The notes under the pieces were generated by a model. That model did no database searches. It was not told the DNA's origin and was given only the letters and a program-made list of their open reading frames with translations. From positions 9,056,545-9,120,544 of the forward strand of contig NC_088790.1 in the NCBI RefSeq assembly GCF_949628265.1: a stretch of 64,000 nucleotides of DNA, in the 5' to 3' direction. This stretch comes from Cloeon dipterum. Lineage: Eukaryota > Arthropoda > Insecta > Ephemeroptera > Baetidae. A program made the position numbers and the translations under genes. Below, in pieces: positions 12,206 to 23,800 of this stretch. Every line of letters starts with the position of its first letter. Position 1 is the stretch's first letter.

Positions 12206-14433
12206 TACTTCCCCCGCACCGGGATCTTTTAGTGAAACGCTAAGTATTTGTCCAGTGAAATTAATTCACGCATGCTGGAAAGGTGCAAACCAGCAAATAT
12301 ATAGTAAAAGTAGGACTGCCGGAAGCAATCCTCCCAAATCCGGAAATCGGCTAATTTATCCAACAGAGTTTTTTAGTATATCAATAAAAATATTTTTTAG
12401 CAAAATTTCCACTTTTGCTGGTCATGAAATGATTTATTCTCTTTTGAACAAGATGATATATGAAGATCAAGTTTCAACTGTGGTTGAAAGGTGTAATCCA
12501 GCGTTTGACAGTTGCTCTTCTTTGTTCCAGCGTTGGGAGGCTGGCTCGAAATCGGGGGCGAAATGTGGGGCGGCATCTGCTGGAAAGCCAGCAGCTTGCA
12601 ATCAGCGAGTGTGTTGCATAATAATAATAATTCAAGCGCGCTCGTCTTGCCCAATCACGGCTAACTGGCGTTGGCAGTGACAGATGAGCGGCGTTTGTCG
12701 ACGACTGGCGCCTCTGTTTCCGCACGCGTGATTAATCGCACCTAGTTCGCAGCGAGAGAGGGAGATTTTAATAATAAGCAAATCACGTCTCCTAAATTGG
12801 CTTTAATTGCCTCGCTTGGAAACGTACGGCTCGCATCGAGACCAACGGCCAACGGCTAGCAACAGGAAAGGAAAGCTCCAGAAGAATTTACATCAAGGAT
12901 TTTGATAAAATGCAGACCTTTTCCTAAAAATATATAAACTGAAATCGATTATTTATTCCATACAATAAAACGTCAGAAAAGCTTGAAAAATAAATTTTTG
13001 CAAATTATAAAACTAAACTGGATTTTAAAAAGCTGACAAAAATTTTAATTCAAGATACACATAAAAAACTTTTACAATTTGAATTTGATAACATTGATTT
13101 ATATATATCGCATTTTTACGACTACTTGCTGTCAATTTATCATAATAAAAACTGTTCATTAAATTTTTTCCAAATGGTTATTTACTCTGGTGTAAACCCA
13201 AAAGAAGTTGATTGCTCAGAAGTGTTGTTCAAATTTATCTACCTGTCAGCTAGTGACATTAAGCATCGATTTTTATCGCTCCCTCTTTTATTTATCTGGG
13301 GTGTCTGGTTGCGTTTCTTGCGTTTGTCTCCAGGGACCTGTCTAGCTTGAGCTTAAGTGACGCTGAAAAAAATGTGCGTGTCGAGGCATACAAATCGCAC
13401 TCTTGCCTGCTTACGTCATGCTCTGACCGCTTGCGCATTTCGCCGGGCACATTTATTCACTAAATTCACCCTTGATGTGGCTAAAACGGGAAACCGCGGC
13501 TTTTAATACCAATTTCATGCCCGGCAAACAAACTTTGATAAGCGTGTCGTATGATTGAATTAATGAAGCTCAACGCAAAGTTTCGGAGAGACGAAGAGAG
13601 TGAAAGGGAAAATTAAATGGCGCTAGCAAGCGCATCGTCGTTTCTCTCAGGAGCAGAAATAGTTCTGCACCTGCTAATGCAATCATCGTCAACCCAACCA
13701 GCAATATTTCATGATTAAAATAAATGGGCTCCTCGCCAAGCATACCGTTGTGATTATTCTACGGTAGAGAAACTCACACAATTCAATTTAAACGCGTATA
13801 TGAACAAAGTAATTTTAATATTCTAACTGGATGTCAGAAATATTGAAAAACATTCCAAATTTTCACTATAACAAATATTTTCAAATAAACTTAATTGAAT
13901 TATATTACACGGTTATGTTTCCTCTGCAATCAACACATTTCGAAAGCGGCAACCATTATAAATTTAAGCACCTATCTTCTTTAGCAAATTGCTAATGCAA
14001 GCCACATTTGCTTTAAGACAAGAGTGGTGCGTCCATTTGAGAACATGACTCTTGGCATGGTTAGCAACAGCCTCTCGCGACACACGTAATTAATTTAGTT
14101 TGTGTGTGTGTGTGGCAGGCCATTATCTCAACGAGCCTGAATGTACTTTTTAGGCGTGTGCTAAATTCGCCCGAAAAAAAACTAGTCACAGTTCTCGACC
14201 CAAAATAACAGAAAGTTGAGAAACATCAAAATTTTAGGAAATGAGTTTTACGTAAAATATGAATCCGTTTAAAAATAAATTATCTCGATACAAGCCCCTT
14301 CAGTCGTATCAATAATTTTTAAAAAATTGCTTACAAACATGGTTAATTTTATTTTTTCCTTTCCTTTAATTTTAACTCGAATTCTTTGTTAGTAAATGTA
14401 AGAATTAATTATTTTCATACAATTAAATTTGCC

Positions 14434-14444
14434 TATAATATATT
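14434..14444 (+). promoter_or_regulatory. TATA-like element before candidate 5' exon
   Basis: TATAATATATT lies about 30 bases upstream of the abrupt change to GC-rich sequence at about 14464. That is the right distance for a core promoter of the candidate untranslated exon. No clear initiator was seen, so this is tentative. Confidence 0.25.
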
Positions 14445-14463
14445 TCAAAGCATAATTACACTG

Positions 14464-14715
14464 GTGAAGATCGCTGGAGCAAACTTGTTGGACCAGGTAG
14501 CGATGCGTGGCGGGCACGTGTGTGAGTGCGAGGCCGAATTCGGTTTCGAGATCGGGAGGCGAGGAGGCGCTGCAGCCGGAGCAGCCACCGCAAGCAGGAG
14601 CAGCTCGTCACATCATTCGACCGTGCGCGCAGCTCTGGCCTACACACGCAGCCTCCTGTGTCCACCGAAGCCTCGCTTTACTTCCCTTCCGGACATGACT
14701 CTCGATTAAATCCAC
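14464..14715 (+). other. CrzR: Candidate 5' UTR exon of the corazonin receptor gene
   Basis: About 250 bases of GC- and CpG-rich sequence stand out sharply from AT-rich DNA and end at a clean splice donor, CCAC|GTAAGT (GTAAGT at 14716-14721). The nearest good plus-strand acceptor before the receptor start codon is at 16746-16747, so a 2.0-kb 5' UTR intron would join the two. Near its end lies a four-codon upstream ORF (ATG at 14695, TAA at 14707-14709). No conserved protein is encoded. The assignment to CrzR is inferred from position and splice sites; it could be an unrelated GC-rich element. Confidence 0.35.
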
Positions 14716-14934
14716 GTAAGTTGAATCGTGTCTTGCTGATTTTTTATTCGCTGCCGCCCGGCCAAGGTCGCCTTGCTAATTTTGCCGGCGGCCTGCATTC
14801 TTTCCACGTAGAAAATTACAATAAACTTCTGTTGTTGCATGTGCGTGAGGATCAGCGACGAGCAATTTTAATTGTTTCGTGCTGTCGATTTCTCTTCGAT
14901 TTGCTCTAATCTGGTTTATGTTTTGCTACTTTAG

Positions 14935-15238
14935 TTTCAAAGTAATCTTTATTATGGTTCTGCAGGGCTATTTTGCCCCATACATTGCCATATCCAGACA
15001 AAATAATATCAGTTTGAACATAATTGTATAAATTGTATAAAAGAGAGGTGATTCAATATTTCTTGAGGTACTGTTCTTTTAAAAATTCCTTGAATGCACT
15101 TTGGTTTCCGTTGAGACACAAATTCGGCGGAAGATTGTTCCAGAGGCGGTAGCTCTGCACTTGAAAACACTTTATTTGTAATTTTAAAATTTTTGATAAA
15201 TTTGATTCATGCTGTAGTCTAAAATAAATTGCCACGGT
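14935..15238 (-). mobile_element. 5'-truncated non-LTR retrotransposon remnant (RT C-terminus plus 3' UTR)
   Basis: A minus-strand frame at 15235-15053 ends with a peptide containing CFQVQSYRLWNNLPPNL and then SAFKEFLKEQYL before its stop. This is the pattern seen just before the stop codon of many LINE reverse-transcriptase ORFs (S-F-x-V/x-R-x-x-x-L-W-N-x-L-P, then F-K-x-x-L). A stop codon immediately upstream, at 15241-15239, shows that the frame is truncated. The 3' UTR follows and ends at 14935 with AATAAAGATTACTTTGAAA on the minus strand. The 93 bases 14935-15027 recur at 40881-40973, which fixes the 3' end of the family. I cannot name the clade. Confidence 0.6.
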
Positions 15239-16747
15239 TTAAATAGGAATGCATAAATTTTGACTTGGACAAACTCAAGTTAATTCAGGAAATTATTTTT
15301 ACTTTTAAATTTTAATATGCTGCAATCCAGTGGGAAAAAGATAAAAATAAAATCTCTCGGCGAGTGTCGGGCAAGGAATATGTATTCATGTCATTATCAG
15401 AGTGAACCAATAACCTGGTTCGATCAAAACTAAATCCAATTTCGCTCAGCTCACTCAATCGCAAGATCTCATTTGCATTTGCGCGTGTGTTATGACAAAT
15501 TCGATCTGACCTGCCCTGCAGCAACAAACACCGCGAATGAGACATAGAAGGGGTGGTATGCAAAAGACTCGGCCCACCGCAATCTCACAGGCGCTGCAGA
15601 TTTCACTTTAAAACAGAGTTTTCTAATTGCTTTTTTCTGAGCCCCTAGAATTAAAGCCGAACGCACAGAAGCTGCATTCGTGTCCTCGAAAATGGTTTTG
15701 AAACTAATTAAAAGTCTTATATCTCCTTAAACTTAAATATTTTAGAGGCATCACGATGTTATCTTTATTTGGTGGCATCAACATTATTTATTAGTCTCAT
15801 TTTCTTATTTTATTTCCTCTGGAAATTTATCATCCTGTCCCTGCAAGTTGCATACAGTATAAACTTCATTATATGCGAAAGCAGCGCGTGTAGTGTACAC
15901 AAACATACACACTTTGTTAATTAGAGCGGGTGGCGATTTGCATCCGCGAGTTTGCTCCTGGGTCGGCCGATATGAAACTCGCGGCAAACATCACGGCAAA
16001 TTTTATGCGCGCGGAGACGCGCATTTAAACTTTTGCTGTAATTTCTTGTGCAACGCGTGCACCACAAACCTTGAGTTCCAATGCCTGACACGTCGTTTGG
16101 TTCTTTTTTTATTAGAACAAATTTCACTCGCTATTTTCAACTGCCAACAAGCGCGGCTTTGTGCTTTCCACGATTTTTTATATTTCTTTGAATTTTTTGG
16201 TTGAAAGCTCTAAGGGATTGGAATCGATTAAATCGTTCTTGCAATCGAACAGAGTGCAGGATGTTTGGTGCGTAGGCGCTTCCTTTGTGCCCTTGATTAA
16301 CGCTTCAAAACTCAATATCCTCTGTTCTCTTTGTTTATTTGAATATACATATTTTTTGTGCATACGGAAAAGTCGTTGTGTGTTGGGACTCGTCTTTATT
16401 TCTTGCCTTCGCCGTTCAATTTGCTATATTTATTGCGTCTCTGCAGTTGGCTTGTACTTATTTGAACGCGCCTGCCTGCCTGCAGTGTTGCTTGTCGACA
16501 ACCTCTTCTAAAGCAGCACACTCGACAGTTTCTATTCTTTCAGTGTTTCACCAGGAAAGGCGACTGTCTTTCAATTACATTACTAAAACGTTTTGCACTT
16601 GATACAAGCACAACGCAAAATCACATCAATTTTCAAGGGGCCTTCCGAAGATTTCAAAAATGCTTTCCTTAAATTTTCGGACAGCATTTGATTTTATTTC
16701 ATAAACCAAGTTAGTGAACTTACCGTTGGTCCACTGTTTTTGTTTAG
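15239..16747. other. Non-coding sequence before the receptor start
   Basis: No gene is seen. If the candidate exon at 14464-14715 is real, this is the distal part of a 5' UTR intron (14716-16747), ending in the pyrimidine-rich acceptor CTGTTTTTGTTTAG. Confidence 0.45.
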
Positions 16748-16770
16748 TCTTAGTGAGAGGTGAGACGACC
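16748..16770 (+). other. CrzR: Short 5' UTR segment of the receptor
   Basis: Between the acceptor AG at 16746-16747 and the start codon lie 23 bases with no ATG. A second possible acceptor, TCTTAG, ends at 16753. Either gives a short leader before the start codon, which has A at position -3. Confidence 0.4.
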
Positions 16771-17006
16771 ATGTCGGACGAAAATGAGACGCAGAGTGAG
16801 CTGGACAGCTGCGTATGGCAGAACGCGAGCGCCAACAGCAATGGCACGAATGGACATTGTCTGGAGCACGCACCTGTCTTCACGAGCGCTTCTGCCGTCC
16901 GAGCGGCTGTCTTGGCCGTACTGGCCATCTCCTCGCTGCTCGCCAACGTCGCCACCATCGTCAGTATCCATAAACACCGCAAGCACCGTGTCAGCTCCGT
17001 CTACAG
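16771..17006 (+). CDS. CrzR: Corazonin receptor coding exon 1 (N-terminus and TM1)
   Basis: This exon encodes residues 1-78 and two bases of codon 79. The ATG at 16771 is the first in-frame ATG after an in-frame stop at 16702-16704 and has a good context. The extracellular N-terminus carries three N-glycosylation sequons (N5-E-T, N18-A-S, N24-G-T). TM1 runs from about residue 42 to 66 and includes the conserved Asn (LLANVATI). A basic first intracellular loop (HKHRKHR) follows. There is no cleavable signal peptide, which is common in this family. The donor is TACAG|GTACTT. Confidence 0.85.
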
Positions 17007-17574
17007 GTACTTAAATACACAAATTTTTGTTTAAATTTCGTTTCCTGAGGTAAGACAAGATTTGAAAATATCTGATATTTTGTCACTTTTAATACTAATG
17101 AATATTTATGCAAACTCGGATCCCAGCACAATTTTATTTCAAGCTTATGCTGGGACCAGGGTATTGTGGCAGGAAAAGTTATCTGATCAATCTGTAGGCT
17201 GCGTCTGTTTTGTTGTTTGGTGGTTAGAATTGGAAATTTTGCGCACCGGGAATTTTGTGAAAATATAAATCTTTGCAATTTCTCTAATCTACGCGGATTA
17301 GAGAAATGGTGTGAAATTTTTAATCAATTTTGTGCAAAGTGGAGCCAACGAATAAATTTGTATTTATTAATTGTTCATTGCAACAACGTTAACTCGCAAT
17401 ATTCTTCGCATTGTAAGTGTAATTGGAGGGAAGTCTCCGTTCGTTAGAAACTTTTGAGATTTTTTATTCAGAACTTTATGACTCAGGTGTTTTCATTTAC
17501 TTTGTATCATTTTCCAGTCTCGAAATATTCATGGAAATTATAATTATCGTCACGTGTTTTGTTTTTCACACCAG
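17007..17574 (+). other. CrzR: Receptor intron 1 (568 bp)
   Basis: This is an AT-rich intron with donor GTACTT and acceptor TTTTTCACACCAG. It splits an Arg codon between TM1 and TM2. I see nothing else in it. Confidence 0.8.
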
Positions 17575-17860
17575 GTTGATCCTACACCTGTCGATCGCCG
17601 ACCTGCTGGTGACCGTGTTTTGCCTGGGTGGCGAAGCGATCTGGACATACACAGTGCAGTGGTACGCGGGCAACGCCATGTGCAAGGTGTACAAGTTCAT
17701 GCAGATGGTCGGCCTCTACCTATCCACCTTTGTACTCGTGTTGATCGGCGTGGACAGATTTATCGCCGTGCGCTACCCCATGAACTGCCTCACCACCAAG
17801 AGCTGCAACCGCTACGTCGCCTGCGCCTGGTTCTTAAGCGCTGCCTGCAGTCTTCCCCAG
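17575..17860 (+). CDS. CrzR: Corazonin receptor coding exon 2 (TM2-TM4)
   Basis: This exon encodes residues 79 (split) to 174. TM2 starts with LILHLSIADLLVT, carrying the conserved L-x-x-x-D. The segment CLGGEAIWTYTVQW before TM3 is characteristic of corazonin receptors. C115 is the conserved TM3 cysteine of the extracellular disulfide. TM3 ends in VDRFIAV, the D-R-F form of the DRY motif needed for G-protein coupling. TM4 ends at SLPQ. The donor is CCCCAG|GTAGGA, phase 0. Coding bases are markedly more GC-rich than the flanking introns. Confidence 0.9.
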
Positions 17861-20800
17861 GTAGGATGCTGTCTGAATATGTTTTGATGGGAGAGAGGAT
17901 GTGATTTCCTGAAATGGGGCAAGGAAATTAGTCTTGAAATGGTTTAAAAAAATTTTCAAAAGAGAATTGCGCTCACAACAAGTCTGTTTTTTGTCAAAAC
18001 AAGTGAAGCGGATAGTTAAATTTCATTTTTTAAGAAACAGACCTGTCAAAAACCTTACAAGTCAAGCTAATTTCTCAGAATTATCGGCTACACAGGGCAG
18101 CTAAATGTTTAGCAATATTTAAAATAATATTAAAATAATTTTCTGATAAATAACAATGTAGCGCGATTTGTAAGAGCTGAAACGCCATCTTTTCAATTGG
18201 TCCAAGTCACAACTGTGACAGGTGTGTAAGAGAGACGAGCTTGCAACGCTGCTCCCTCCGAGGGTGCTTTCATATTTTGTTATTTCCAATGGTAAAACAT
18301 TGAAGTCACCGTCATTTTTGGTTTAAAAAACATCAATATAAACAGTTTTACACAGCCCCTGCGAAACTACAATTATCTGTAAAATTGCAATTTCGTGCCG
18401 CTGGCTGTAGAGATGTACTAAGATATGAAGATAATTCATAGCCGGTGTTGGTCAGTGGGTTGGAATGTGACTATGATGCATATTCATGCGCGGATTCACC
18501 AGGCTTCACTCCCGACCGGTTCTCATAGAGGAATTAAAGTCATGAATGAATCCGCTGCACGCGCGCGGTGCTTTCATTTTTGCCTCGCGCGAACTTGACC
18601 TTTCTCTAATTGCATCGCACGGACTGCAGCCGCGGCGAGTGCACTTTCCACATCGAAGAATTTTCGATTAAGCGCGCAGCCCACGCACCAACTGGATGTC
18701 GACCAGATGAAGCCACGAGATGCAATTTGTGGTTTATTTATTGCCCTCGTTTATATTGTCCGGTGACTGCGGCCACGCGCTCAGGCAGATTATTAACTTC
18801 GTCGTCCTTTTTTCTGTGTTTCTCTGCTCACAAAATAAAAGGAAGATAAACGCACACGTGTCTTTTGATTTTCCCCGGGGAAACTGACTTGTTTTTGCGT
18901 AAGACCGTTGGCACTCCCATGGCTTGTACATATTATGATTCACGATTTAAACAAAGTCAAGTTTCACAAATGAAATCTATTTATAAATTCAATATGGTTT
19001 GGTTGAACACAAATTGTGTACATCTAACGATATCTTTACATCACTTTGTTTAAATAATAAGAATTTACACATTGTTTCATATTTAATTAACTCTCAAGAT
19101 GTACAGATATTAAGAAGAATTTGCCATTTTCCCAGTTCCTTCACCAAAATGCAAAATCCGGGAATGAAGCTTTACTTTTTTCCAATTATTACATCATTTA
19201 ATAGCAATTTTAAATTTACTGGCTGACAATGTCCTCTTAACTCATAAATAGCTGGAACACACAAAGTGATGTATGATAAATAATACCACGTATCCAAAAG
19301 ATGATCCAGATATATGACATCTGAATGAGAGCAGCAGCTGCGACTTTGTTGCGCTGCTGATTTTTTTATTCATACACAAATAATTTACAGCGACGAGGGC
19401 CACCTGGCTGTCCGCCCGCCCGCTCTTTTGTCTCTGCGCACGAAATCGAGCGCGGCCTATTCGTGCGAACTATTCTCTCGCGGCGCGCGTTTGACAGCAG
19501 CCAAGGATAATTCATTCAAACTGATTTGTCAAGTGGTGACCTGTTCAGATCGCAGCTGTGGATCAAAGACTCGCTCTCTCTCTCTGCTGGTCGGCGCCCA
19601 AAAGCGAGAGCAAAGCACCTGCGACAGCCGAGGAACATGCTAATGTCGCGTTTATCACTATTTGCTCACAGAAAAAATTTACTTCCCAGTCAGTTTGACT
19701 AAAATCATGCTCAATTTTCTGAATCCTAAATAAGCTGTCTGTACGTTCAATATCTCACTGAAAAAAGCAGAATAAAAAGTATTACTGACTGTATAAACAG
19801 ATGGAAGATCTTCTCCAGGCAGGCTAGAGGCAAACATTCGTCTGCCTTCGGCCGCTGGCCTCCAAGGTCGAGGAAAGCAATTTATTTGCGAATTGCTGCC
19901 GATCAGAGAGGTCCAGCTGTTTGCACAAAGCCAATAATACGTGTTTGTGCGTCTCTCGGTTCAAATCTCAGCGCGTGAAAGAGCAGGAGATGCTCTCTTT
20001 TTCATCCAAGAGATAAGCATCTCAAGCCGTCCGAGAGTTACGCGACCCGAGGTGAAACTTTGGATATTATCTGCCAAGAGAGGCAACACAATGTGGGTTG
20101 CAAGCTCATGTCTCATGTCAAAGTTTGCTTGCATACTATATTCCCGGATGCAGAATGACACTCTTTTCATTTCTTTAACAGATCTGACGCTGCAATCAAA
20201 TTACTTAAATTGCAGTCTCTAGAGAAATCTTAACTTTTAATTCCTTTAATGAAATTTGAAAAGATGCAGCGTTTTAAACTAATCTTAATCGGATCAACGC
20301 GTCATTACAATTTCCATCTCCTCGACCAAAATCTTTCCCGTGCGAGGTTATATTGAACTGTCTGTTCTGTTTGCACATATTTTATTCAAGAGTTGTGCCT
20401 ACTCATCGGAAAAAGCAAGGAATGGAGAGGCCTCGGGGGACGCCACTTTTTCAAATACAGTCGCTGATAATGTTTTTCATTTTTCGATACACCGAAGGCT
20501 TGATAAGGCACGTCGATCGGCAAATCGTCGGGGATGAAAATTCGTGGCGGACAAGCAGCCAAATACATGTGCGGCAGGGACGAGCACAATCGCCCGAGGA
20601 AGGCTCATTTTCGAGCATGTTTACTCCCATTTCCTGCTCTGCGTACCTTAGCAGGATTTCTAGAATAGGCGTCTTGTATTCATCCACAAACAAGACTAAT
20701 GGTGTAACTGCTGAAATTCCACTCCAAGGATTACCGGTACAGATCATTATAGGCATTGTCGAACAAGGAATCTAAATTAGGAGGTTAATTAAGGTTTATG

Positions 20801-23800
20801 TTTCAGCAATATTTTTCAATTTACCTTTTTGACAAAACACAATAATGAGCATATAGATTAAGTAATTAGTGAAGCTCAGCGGCGAACACTGTTCGTTCTA
20901 TTGATCTCTGAGCTAGTTTGCAAATTCTCAATTAATAGTTCACTGCTAATTGTATGGGCACCCAGAGGAAAGCTTTGAGGACATGCGTAGGTTGATAATA
21001 CAGTATAACTTGATATGTGCGAGTGAGGCAGGGTATAAAGGTAATTGAAGGGTTTGAACTAGACTCAACCAATGACAATCCCTTGATTCAAATTGCTCAG
21101 TGTACGTCATCGCAGTTAAATTATACGTTAACTCATTTGCAATGCAAAGTTGCAAACGCTAATTCGGCCAAAGGCTACCCAGAGTCTGCAGGGGTTGTGG
21201 TCCGGTAAAGATACACCGGGGATTACACTAATTAGTAAAACACAATAATTTACTGCCTGAAATATCACAGGGGTCACTAATTTAACATTGTTGTACTAGC
21301 GTCATAATATTGGGTTGAGTATTTTAACTGTACTTATTTTGGAAATTAACTTGATGTGGAATAAATTTTATAAGATAAGTTTCACTTGATAGAACATTAT
21401 GAAATGCGAGTTAATTAATAGTAGCAGATACAATAGTTCTTGAGCTGGCAGTACTCAACGCCATCTGTATGATGTGTGTTAACCACAGGTCAAAGTTATG
21501 AGATTTTTTGGATTCAATTAATCAAACACAACTGGCAATATTTAAAATAACTGAGTTAAAAAAAAACAATCCTTCGAAAATCGTCCCGAAAGATATCTTA
21601 TTTCGTTTCATATCACTGTTATTAACATCAGACCGCAAACGTTTGTTTTTATTGTGGCGTGGGTTGCCAAAATTGGTGGAAACCCACGTCAGCGCAACTT
21701 TAACGCACGCGTGCAAAAAAATTAATGCTTGGAGAAGCGCTATATAGTTGGGACATAGTATCTCTGGACTCATTGCCGGTCGTGAGCGTTCCGTTGCATA
21801 CATACGCCGACGCTCGTGTTAATTGGAAACGGCGCGCAACAAACGACATTTCGCTCGCGGCTTATCTTCCAATTAACTCTGCAGTGCTCAAGAAACGCAA
21901 CCGAGAGGGACAACTGTGGCAACGGAGGCGATGATAGCATTGTTGAGCTTTACGAGAGGCAAACGCTGATGGCAATTTGCAAAAATCATTCTGGAGTCTA
22001 TCAAACAAGGCCGAAGATATTGCAACTGTCGATAAGTCAAGTCAGTTTTTATGAAATATTTAAAAAAGGAATTTCGACCTCCCAAGAAAACGGCACTGAA
22101 AGAGCAATTTCCCATTAATTGCAGGAATGTAAATTGTTGAACGTGACGTGAACCTGGATGAATTGAAAGCTCTTTTTTCCATCTAGAGCGAGATCAAAGG
22201 AACGACATGCTATGTAAATTGACAGCCACAATTTCTCTTTTTTCTTGTGACTTTTTCTCTCTTTAACAACCGTAATAAAAGGTTCCTCTCAACGTTCACG
22301 CATAGACTGCCTATCTAGTTAAAAAGCACCAAATAATGTCAACTTTTGCTCAAGGTTTAATCGATTTTAAACATTAAAAGACCTTTAGAGTAATTTTGTC
22401 CTGTGAAACCTATTTTTGATTCCATATTATTTTTCCGTTGGCACATAGCAATCTCACTGAATAGAATGAGAAAGCAACAATTATTTTAAGCCCCATGATC
22501 AACAATCGAAACCTCAGAAGATGCACACGTGGGTCAGCTTCAAGTTAGATTTAAGCAATAATGTGATCTCCGAGAACACAAATTGCTACCGATGAAAAGC
22601 TCCTTACTTGGTGCAACCGCAGCACCTGTGCGAAGCAGCGAGTGGGAAGACAAAAGCGGAGCTACTTTACTTTGATACATCATACAATCGGATAGAAAAT
22701 CGTTATTGCATTCTGCTCCGTTTGATCCGCTTATGTAGCAACCTTCTCGCGGCGGGTTTGTTGCCGACTCTGTTTGTTCGAGTGCAACTAACCTGCTCCT
22801 GCTCTTGTTTTGCGCAGACAATTAGCCAGCAATCGAGCCAACATCGCAAAATAAATACATGCAAACGAGGTCAACGAGGTTTTGAATGGGCACTTGCGCG
22901 TACTCGCGCTTAATAAAAGTTCCACCTTATTTCCTTTTTTCAGTTTTCCCCCAATAAAATTTTACATATAATAAATCCACAGAAGCGCCACGCAGCAAAC
23001 CGATTTTTATGCTCCGTTTAATGTGATTTTTGCTTTCTGTCTGAAATCATTTTGTGCTGCGGATTTTTTTTAGCGAGCAACATTTTATTTTCATATTCCT
23101 TGCTCTTCTGTTAGAGAAATTTTGTGTTCCGAGTCCAGGTTTGGTCGCTAGTTGTTACTGTCGCGATTTGTTGCTGACAAAACAGTACGGCTATATCAAC
23201 ATACCGGGAAAACCAGAAAACTTTTCTATCTCCTTGTCAATCATGAATAGGTTTCAGCGCCAGGGCGAGGGCTTTATTTTCAAAATATTCCTCTCAGAAT
23301 CAGCACCACACTCTAATTAATTTGGATTTCATAGTGCTGATGAAACGCGTCCTCGATTGTTAAACAAATCGTTGGCTTAGCAAAGTTTCTATAAAAAATC
23401 AAGACAGCTACTAGCTACTCGATTTTCAGCATAGATATGAATCACGTTTAAAATGTTGTCTTAGCATTTTCATTTGCTTTTCGGAAAATCATGTAGAGTG
23501 CCAAGCAGATATTAGTCTGGATCGTCATCGATGTGCATAAGTCAAATATTTTCCTGCTCAAAAACTAATCGCAAAGCAATTTGCTTTTACTCGTGCCCTC
23601 CACTCTCATCAAAGTGGAAAAGCAATTAAAATGTAAAAAGGCGACTCCAACGCAAATTTATAAACAAGCAGAGGTCCAAAGTCCAAATTAAAATTGAGAG
23701 GGGTGGGAAAATATAAAATAAGTGCCCTCGGTCCTGATTCCAGGAGATTTGTTGTGTGCACACGGGAAATTAATTTGATTTCCGGCTAGGCGGCGGATTT

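Larger units (their letters stand above)
1..14433. other. Non-coding region upstream of the receptor gene
   Basis: I see no protein gene here. The open frames are short, scattered on both strands, resemble no family I recognise and lack flanking splice sites in phase. The sequence is AT-rich with a few GC-rich patches (about 6365-6610, 9360-9620 and 10650-10860) and short simple repeats: CT at 4602-4617, ten C at 9192-9201 and TG at 14100-14114. It may hold the distal promoter, enhancers or 5' UTR exons of the receptor gene that begins at 16771, but that is inference. Small items within it are listed separately. Confidence 0.6.

Noticed and set aside
16714..16770. Upstream GTG-initiated extension of the receptor N-terminus
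   Set aside because: It has no ATG, it crosses the likely 3' splice site, and the ATG at 16771 has a good context.
20353..20775. 140-codon plus-strand frame with a 101-codon antisense frame
   Set aside because: Neither resembles a known protein, neither has a good start context or splice sites, and they cannot be told apart from chance.
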